64,000 bases of DNA from Nitrososphaerota archaeon (GTDB taxonomy: Archaea; Thermoproteota; Nitrososphaeria; Nitrososphaerales; Gagatemarchaeaceae), in assembly GCA_029785195.1 (NCBI GenBank), contig JAFMAD010000003.1:1-64000 (forward strand). The letters are read 5' to 3'. The notes under the pieces are model-generated. The model was not told the origin of the DNA and made no database searches. It saw nothing but the letters and a program-made list of their open reading frames with translations. Positions within the stretch are counted from its first letter, which is position 1. Every line of letters begins with the position of its first letter. This document shows positions 59,866 through 64,000 of the stretch, one piece after another. The position numbers were made by a program, and so were the translations under genes.

Positions 59866-60015
59866 GTGGTAACCGGATACTGCGTCTACGAGAAGAAGAA
59901 AAATCGGGAGATCAAGAATCCCAAGCAAATCAAACTGAAGAACGGCCGCCCAGCGATCAAGGGCACCTGCGCCTCGTGTGGAAAGGCCATCTTCAGGATT
60001 GGTAAGCTGAAGTAG
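59866..60015 (+). CDS. DUF5679 zinc-ribbon-like protein
   Basis: 49 residues from GTG (an ATG at 59812 would add 18 residues before the family and lies before the TATA element). GYCVYEKKKNREIKNPKQIK, then LKNGRPAIKGTCASCGK is the DUF5679 pattern. One of the two N-terminal Cys of the usual YCVxC ribbon is Glu here (CVYE), so a classical four-Cys zinc site is incomplete. Function unknown; small nucleic-acid-related ribbons are typical. Confidence 0.8.
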   Translation: MVTGYCVYEKKKNREIKNPKQIKLKNGRPAIKGTCASCGKAIFRIGKLK

Positions 60016-60220
60016 GTTCTAGTCTCCCGTTCCTTTTATTTCAGAACCAGCTAGGCGCTCCCCGCTCTCCCCCTCCGCGAGGTACCTCGGCTCAAGTCGC
60101 TGAGGCCGACCGCGGCCAGGGCCGCCGCGACGACCGACGCACCGGCTGCCGCTATTGGCTTGGGAGCCGGCGTCCAACCTCCCCAACTCCGCTCCCGTCC
60201 GGCCTCCTCCCCTGCTCTCC

Positions 60221-60229
60221 TTTTTAATC
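60221..60229 (+). promoter_or_regulatory. TATA box of cysS
   Basis: TTTTTAATC, 28 nt before the TTG start. Confidence 0.6.
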
Positions 60230-60252
60230 AAGGCTCCCGGCGGAGCTCGGCC

Positions 60253-61653
60253 TTGCTCCGCTTCTACAACAGCCTGGGGAAGCGCCTCCAGCCCTTCAGG
60301 CCCATCCGTGACCGCGAGGTCCGCATGTACACTTGCGGCCCGACGGTGTGGAACTACGCCCACGTCGGTAACTTCCGTACCTTCGTCTTCTACGACGTGC
60401 TGAGGCGGCACCTGAAGTTCAAGGGGTACAAGGTCGTCTCGGTGATGAACATCACGGACGTGGAGGACAAGATAATCAGGGGGATCAAGGAGACGGGGAA
60501 GCCCCTGAAGGAGCTCACCGACTTTTACGCTGGGGCGTTCCTCGAAGACCTCGCTTCCCTCAACATCGAGAAGACTGACGAGCTCCCGAGGGCGACCGCG
60601 CACATAGAGGCGATGATCAGGCTCATTCGCAAGCTGCAGGAGAAGGGGTTCACGTACAGGACGACAGACGGGTCGGTGTACTTCGACGTCTCGAAGTTCA
60701 AAGCGTACGGGGCGCTCTCCGGGGTCAAGCTCGACTCCCTCAGGCCGGCGGGGCGCATCTCCAGCGACCACTACGAGGAGAAGAAGGAAGCAGCCGACTT
60801 CGCCCTCTGGAAGGCCTGGGACGCTGACGATGGGGACGTCTTCTGGGAGACGGAGCTCGGCAAGGGGCGCCCCGGGTGGAGCGTCGAATGCTCGGCCATG
60901 TCGATGGAATACCTTGGCGAAACCTTCGACATCCACGCCGGGGGGATGGACCTCAAGTTCCCCCATCATGAGAACGAGATAGCGCAATCGGAGGCTGCCA
61001 CCGGGAAGAAGTTCGTGAACTACTGGCTCCACTCCGAGTTCCTCAACATACGCGGTGAGGACATGCACAAGTCCAAGGGGAACTTCGTCACACTGAGGGA
61101 CCTGACCGGAGAGGGTTGGGACCCGCTCACGATACGTGCGTTCCTGATCTCGGCCCGGTACAGGGACCAGATGGACCTCAACGACGCCGCCCTGGCCCAG
61201 GCGAGGGCCCAGAGGGCTCGCCTGCAGGAGCTGGTGGCCAGGCTGAGGGCTGTCAAGGGGGGGACGCCGAAGGTACCGGGAGCTGTGGGCGCCTTCCTCT
61301 CCAACTTCGAATCGGCCATGGACGACGACTTGAACACACCGCGGGCTCTCGCGGCCATGCTGACGTTCACAAAGGACGCGAACGGCATGGTCGACTCGGG
61401 GGAGCTCGGCGAACAGGGGGCGCGCGCCGCCCTAGGCGCCCTTGCGAGGGCGGACTCTGTCCTGGGGATAATAGACTTCGGCGAGGAGGAGCTCGAGCCC
61501 GAGCTCGAGGACCTGATCAGGCAGAGGGAGGACGCCAGGAAGAGGAGGGACTTCGCCGAGGCCGACAGGCTGAGGACGATGCTCTTGGACGCGGGGGTGG
61601 CCGTGGAGGACGCCCACGAAGGGACCAGGTGGAAGCGGGTCAAGAAGGGTTAA
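60253..61653 (+). CDS. cysS: Cysteinyl-tRNA synthetase
   Basis: 466 residues from TTG. The zinc/HIGH region CGPTVWNYAHVGNFRTF, WSVECSAMSMEYLGETFDIH and the KMSKS-like MHKSKGNFVTLRDL are complete; the C-terminal domain is a helix bundle with PELEDLIRQREDARKRRDFAEADRLR. It charges tRNA-Cys, and an intron-bearing tRNA-Cys gene lies 3 kb away. Its presence means the indirect SepRS pathway is not the only route. Confidence 0.97.
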   Translation: MLRFYNSLGKRLQPFRPIRDREVRMYTCGPTVWNYAHVGNFRTFVFYDVLRRHLKFKGYKVVSVMNITDVEDKIIRGIKETGKPLKELTDFYAGAFLEDLASLNIEKTDELPRATAHIEAMIRLIRKLQEKGFTYRTTDGSVYFDVSKFKAYGALSGVKLDSLRPAGRISSDHYEEKKEAADFALWKAWDADDGDVFWETELGKGRPGWSVECSAMSMEYLGETFDIHAGGMDLKFPHHENEIAQSEAATGKKFVNYWLHSEFLNIRGEDMHKSKGNFVTLRDLTGEGWDPLTIRAFLISARYRDQMDLNDAALAQARAQRARLQELVARLRAVKGGTPKVPGAVGAFLSNFESAMDDDLNTPRALAAMLTFTKDANGMVDSGELGEQGARAALGALARADSVLGIIDFGEEELEPELEDLIRQREDARKRRDFAEADRLRTMLLDAGVAVEDAHEGTRWKRVKKG

Positions 61654-61723
61654 CGGAAGGTCTCCAACCGCTCAACTCAAGTAAATCCTCCCGATATTAT
61701 CCGCCACGAGTGAAGTCTCGGGC

Positions 61724-64000
61724 GTGGCGGCCACTGCGGAGTCTGTCTCGAGGTCCATGGGTTTCAGGTCCTCCGCCCTCAAGCGCCCCGCGTCCCTCTA
61801 CTCGGGGGGGTGCAGGCTGCTTTTGGAAGCCGACGGTGCAGTAAGGTCGCTCGAGTCGCACGAGGAGAAGAGGGCGCTCTTCGGGCTCGAGCAGGTGTGG
61901 TTCTACAAGGTCCAGGCGGGGGTGGTTGTCCCGGGGCAGAGGCCCGACTGGCTGGTGAAGCTGGCACCGAACGAGGCCAGGCTCCTGGGGCGTGTCTTCG
62001 ACGTCGAAGTGGCGCAGTCCCTCGAGCCATTCGCCGGAGGGTCTAGGGGGTTCGCGCGGCGTGTCGCCCTGAAGAACACGGGCCGCTCCAACTTGAAGCT
62101 CAGGGTCCTCGAGGTCAGCGACGTGGCGGCCGCGCACTTCGAGACAGGCTCACGTTGGGGCTCGCTAGGTGTGAACGCGTTCAACAGGGAGAGCCACGTC
62201 GCCATGGACGAGGTGTCCGACCCCCCCGCCTCCAGGGTCGTGGGCGCGTCCCCTTCTCCGTCGAGGTACCACCTGACCACCAGCAAGCCCCGCGCCCTGG
62301 AGGCCGTCGCGACAGGCGAGGTCCCGGAAGGGACCGCAGGGATGTCGGGCCAGGTGCTCATCATCTCTGTGCACGAGCTCGACCTCCCCCCCGGGGAGGC
62401 CATGGAGCTAGCCTTCACCTCGATCTACACCCCAGGGAAGCTGGAGGACGCCCTGGCAGAGTTCGGCCGCCTACGCGCAGCCGTCGGCCGCGCCCCTCCT
62501 CGCCCCACCGAGCTCGGGTGCTCCGACCCGGCTGTCTGCGAAGCAGCGGATTGGGCGCTGGCGACGGTTAAGACCGCCCCTTACTCCGACGACCTGCTGG
62601 ACAGGTTCGAGTCGCTCAGGGCGCTCACCTACTTCGAGCCGGGGCTCGCCGCGGCGGTGCAGTCCGGGGCCAGGGCGCAGGTGAGGAGGGACGGGGCCCT
62701 CCCGCACTCCATCGACAGGGCCAGGCCTGGGATCCTCGAGACCGCCGTGTTCCTCCAGGCCGCGTCGTCCGCCCTGCTGCTCGGCCAGGACAGGAAGGCG
62801 TCCCGGTCGTCCTACCCATTCGTCAAGAAGCTCGCGACGTCCCTCCTCGCGTCGTCGAAGGACGCCGCTGTCACCACGGACCCGACCCTCCCCCAGGGGT
62901 GGCGAAGGCGGCTCGGGAGGGGATACCCGACCCATGAGATCCCCGAGGTCTCCCTTGCGGTCGCCGGCGGCCTCGAAGCCGCCTCGCTCGTGGCGCGCTC
63001 GGTCTCGAGGGGAGACGACGCCGGGAGGTTCCTCGAGCGCTCGAAGCTGGTCTCCGAGCGGGTGAGGAGGAAGCTCCTGGACGAAAGGGGGTTCCTCTCC
63101 CTCTGCCGCGATTCCGCCGGCCGCCTGCACCCCGACGAGACAGCGGACATGGCGGTCGCGGCCTTCCGCCATCCGTTCATGGCTCCAGCGGAGCAGGCCG
63201 CGGCCCACAGGCTCCTAGAAAGGGACTTCGACACGCCGTACGGTCCTCGCTCCGTCCCGACCTCGAACCTGATGTACTTCAACGGCTCCTACGGCGACGG
63301 CCAGCTCGGCGGCCTATGGACCAGGGCGGCCCTCGCCCACGCCCTCCTCTGCTACCGGACGGGGCTCGCAGGGATAGGGGGCCTCTCGGTGGCGAAGGCC
63401 GCGAAGGCGGTCATCGGCGACTCCCTCAGGCTCGGTGCCTCTCCAGGCTTCTTCGCGCCCTGGGTCGACGTCGACGCCATGGAGGCCCACGGCGAGGGGC
63501 CAGACCCCGTGGCCGCTGCCAGGTTCCTCCAGTGCCTCTTGGAGGGGGAGGTGGGGCTCCCACAGGGGGCGGAAAGGGGGCTCATGGTCCCACCCGCCTC
63601 GTCGAACTTCGAGTGGGTCCTCGCCGCCGGCTTCTGGGCGGGAGGGGACTCGGCCGCCTTCGTCGGGAGAGGGGGCGGAAAGGCGCGCGTGTTCTACAGC
63701 GGGGCGAAGCTCGAGTCGAAGGGGAACGCGCGCTTCGCAGGGTGGGAGAGGGTCGACACCGGGGTCCGCTCCGTCCGCGGTGTCTCCTTCCACACCCCAG
63801 GCCAGGTGGTCTGCCTCGGAAACTCGTCCCCGGGGGCCGCCAGGGTGACCGTCGCCTTCACCCCCAGGGCCCCGGAGCTCGCGAGGCGGCTCGGCACCGA
63901 CCTGGAAGAGCTCGACCCCGCCAGTGGCGCCTGGACGAAGGTGGGGACCGTCAGGGTGTCCTCGGCGATGAGCTTCGACGCCTCCATCGGCCCCGCGGGG
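61724..64000 (+). CDS. Six-hairpin glycosidase-like protein, partial (3' end outside window)
   Basis: 759 codons, no stop, from GTG with TATA CGATATTATC 28 nt upstream. Residues 30-260 are a beta-sandwich (HEEKRALFGLEQVWFYKVQAG and similar). Residues 265 to about 640 look like an (alpha/alpha)6 barrel of the amylo-alpha-1,6-glucosidase/GH15-like type: AADWALATVKTAPYSDD, LPHSIDRARPGILETAVFLQ, YPTHEIPEVSLAVAGGLEAA and NGSYGDGQLGGLWTRAALAHALL. No signal peptide, so a cytoplasmic role such as glycogen or trehalose-related breakdown is possible. Reaction not certain. Confidence 0.7.
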   Translation, partial: MAATAESVSRSMGFRSSALKRPASLYSGGCRLLLEADGAVRSLESHEEKRALFGLEQVWFYKVQAGVVVPGQRPDWLVKLAPNEARLLGRVFDVEVAQSLEPFAGGSRGFARRVALKNTGRSNLKLRVLEVSDVAAAHFETGSRWGSLGVNAFNRESHVAMDEVSDPPASRVVGASPSPSRYHLTTSKPRALEAVATGEVPEGTAGMSGQVLIISVHELDLPPGEAMELAFTSIYTPGKLEDALAEFGRLRAAVGRAPPRPTELGCSDPAVCEAADWALATVKTAPYSDDLLDRFESLRALTYFEPGLAAAVQSGARAQVRRDGALPHSIDRARPGILETAVFLQAASSALLLGQDRKASRSSYPFVKKLATSLLASSKDAAVTTDPTLPQGWRRRLGRGYPTHEIPEVSLAVAGGLEAASLVARSVSRGDDAGRFLERSKLVSERVRRKLLDERGFLSLCRDSAGRLHPDETADMAVAAFRHPFMAPAEQAAAHRLLERDFDTPYGPRSVPTSNLMYFNGSYGDGQLGGLWTRAALAHALLCYRTGLAGIGGLSVAKAAKAVIGDSLRLGASPGFFAPWVDVDAMEAHGEGPDPVAAARFLQCLLEGEVGLPQGAERGLMVPPASSNFEWVLAAGFWAGGDSAAFVGRGGGKARVFYSGAKLESKGNARFAGWERVDTGVRSVRGVSFHTPGQVVCLGNSSPGAARVTVAFTPRAPELARRLGTDLEELDPASGAWTKVGTVRVSSAMSFDASIGPAG

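Noticed and set aside
60019-61068. Antisense ORF of 349 codons opposite cysS
   Set aside because: Shadow frame of a clear synthetase gene; no recognisable domain.

Overview
This window is a high-GC archaeal chromosome segment. The evidence is a histone, transcription factor B, ribosomal protein eS17, deoxyhypusine synthase, the KEOPS subunit Cgi121, an archaeal-type triosephosphate isomerase and aldolase, and a tRNA-Cys with an intron at position 37/38. Many genes carry a TATA element 26 to 30 nt before the start codon, so leaderless or near-leaderless transcripts are common, and TTG is used very often as a start codon. The gene mix (TACK-like informational genes, aerobic-type CO dehydrogenase-like enzyme, H+-pyrophosphatase, no ammonia oxidation genes here) would fit a non-ammonia-oxidising relative of Nitrososphaerota, but no rRNA or other decisive marker is present, so this placement is tentative.

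Layout. 1-14 kb: a RelE-type toxin/antitoxin pair cut by the window edge, an APC permease divergent from a class V aminotransferase, two CPA-type cation/proton antiporters, a PadR-controlled ABC-2 exporter, then central carbon and nitrogen metabolism (archaeal class I aldolase, class I FBPase, glutamate dehydrogenase, TPI). 14-18.4 kb: translation and tRNA-modification genes (Sua5, THUMP protein, Cgi121, a GG-ended ubiquitin-like protein, ParB/SerK-like protein, eS17, TatD), histone and tRNA-Glu. 18.5-20.4 kb: a second ABC-2 exporter and a small membrane protein. 20.6-22.1 kb: two ribbon-helix-helix-like proteins and a ChrB/Cas2-fold-like protein. 22.3-29.5 kb: a six-gene hydrogenase-4/complex I-like membrane complex whose large subunit has lost the Ni-binding cysteines (Ehr-type).

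29.5-38.6 kb: UspA, a coiled-coil protein, a frame-broken GNAT acetyltransferase, MoeB/rhodanese, MoaB, XdhC, CoxG and a CoxL-M-S molybdenum hydroxylase of form II type; the Mo-cofactor and maturation genes fit the enzyme beside them. 38.7-45.2 kb: a site-2 protease with CBS and chagasin-like domains, an M3 peptidase, a membrane protein, a degenerate SelB/EF1A-like factor, MsrA and an Fap7-like kinase. 45.2-53 kb: a Tad/type IV pilus-like locus with two ATPases, TadB/TadC proteins, a pilin, a divergent set of small one-helix secreted proteins and a TFB paralogue. 53-64 kb: deoxyhypusine synthase, K+-independent H+-PPase, ArsR and AHSA1, intron-containing tRNA-Cys, a di-iron protein, an MFS transporter, a DUF5679 protein, CysS and a six-hairpin glycosidase cut by the window end.

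The most interesting possible system is regulatory: two near-identical inverted repeats (TGTAAC-N4-GTTACA) flank the ChrB-like gene, one in the divergent promoter of the RHH/ChrB genes and one touching the TATA box upstream of the Ehr-type complex. This suggests that the small-protein island senses something and controls the complex.
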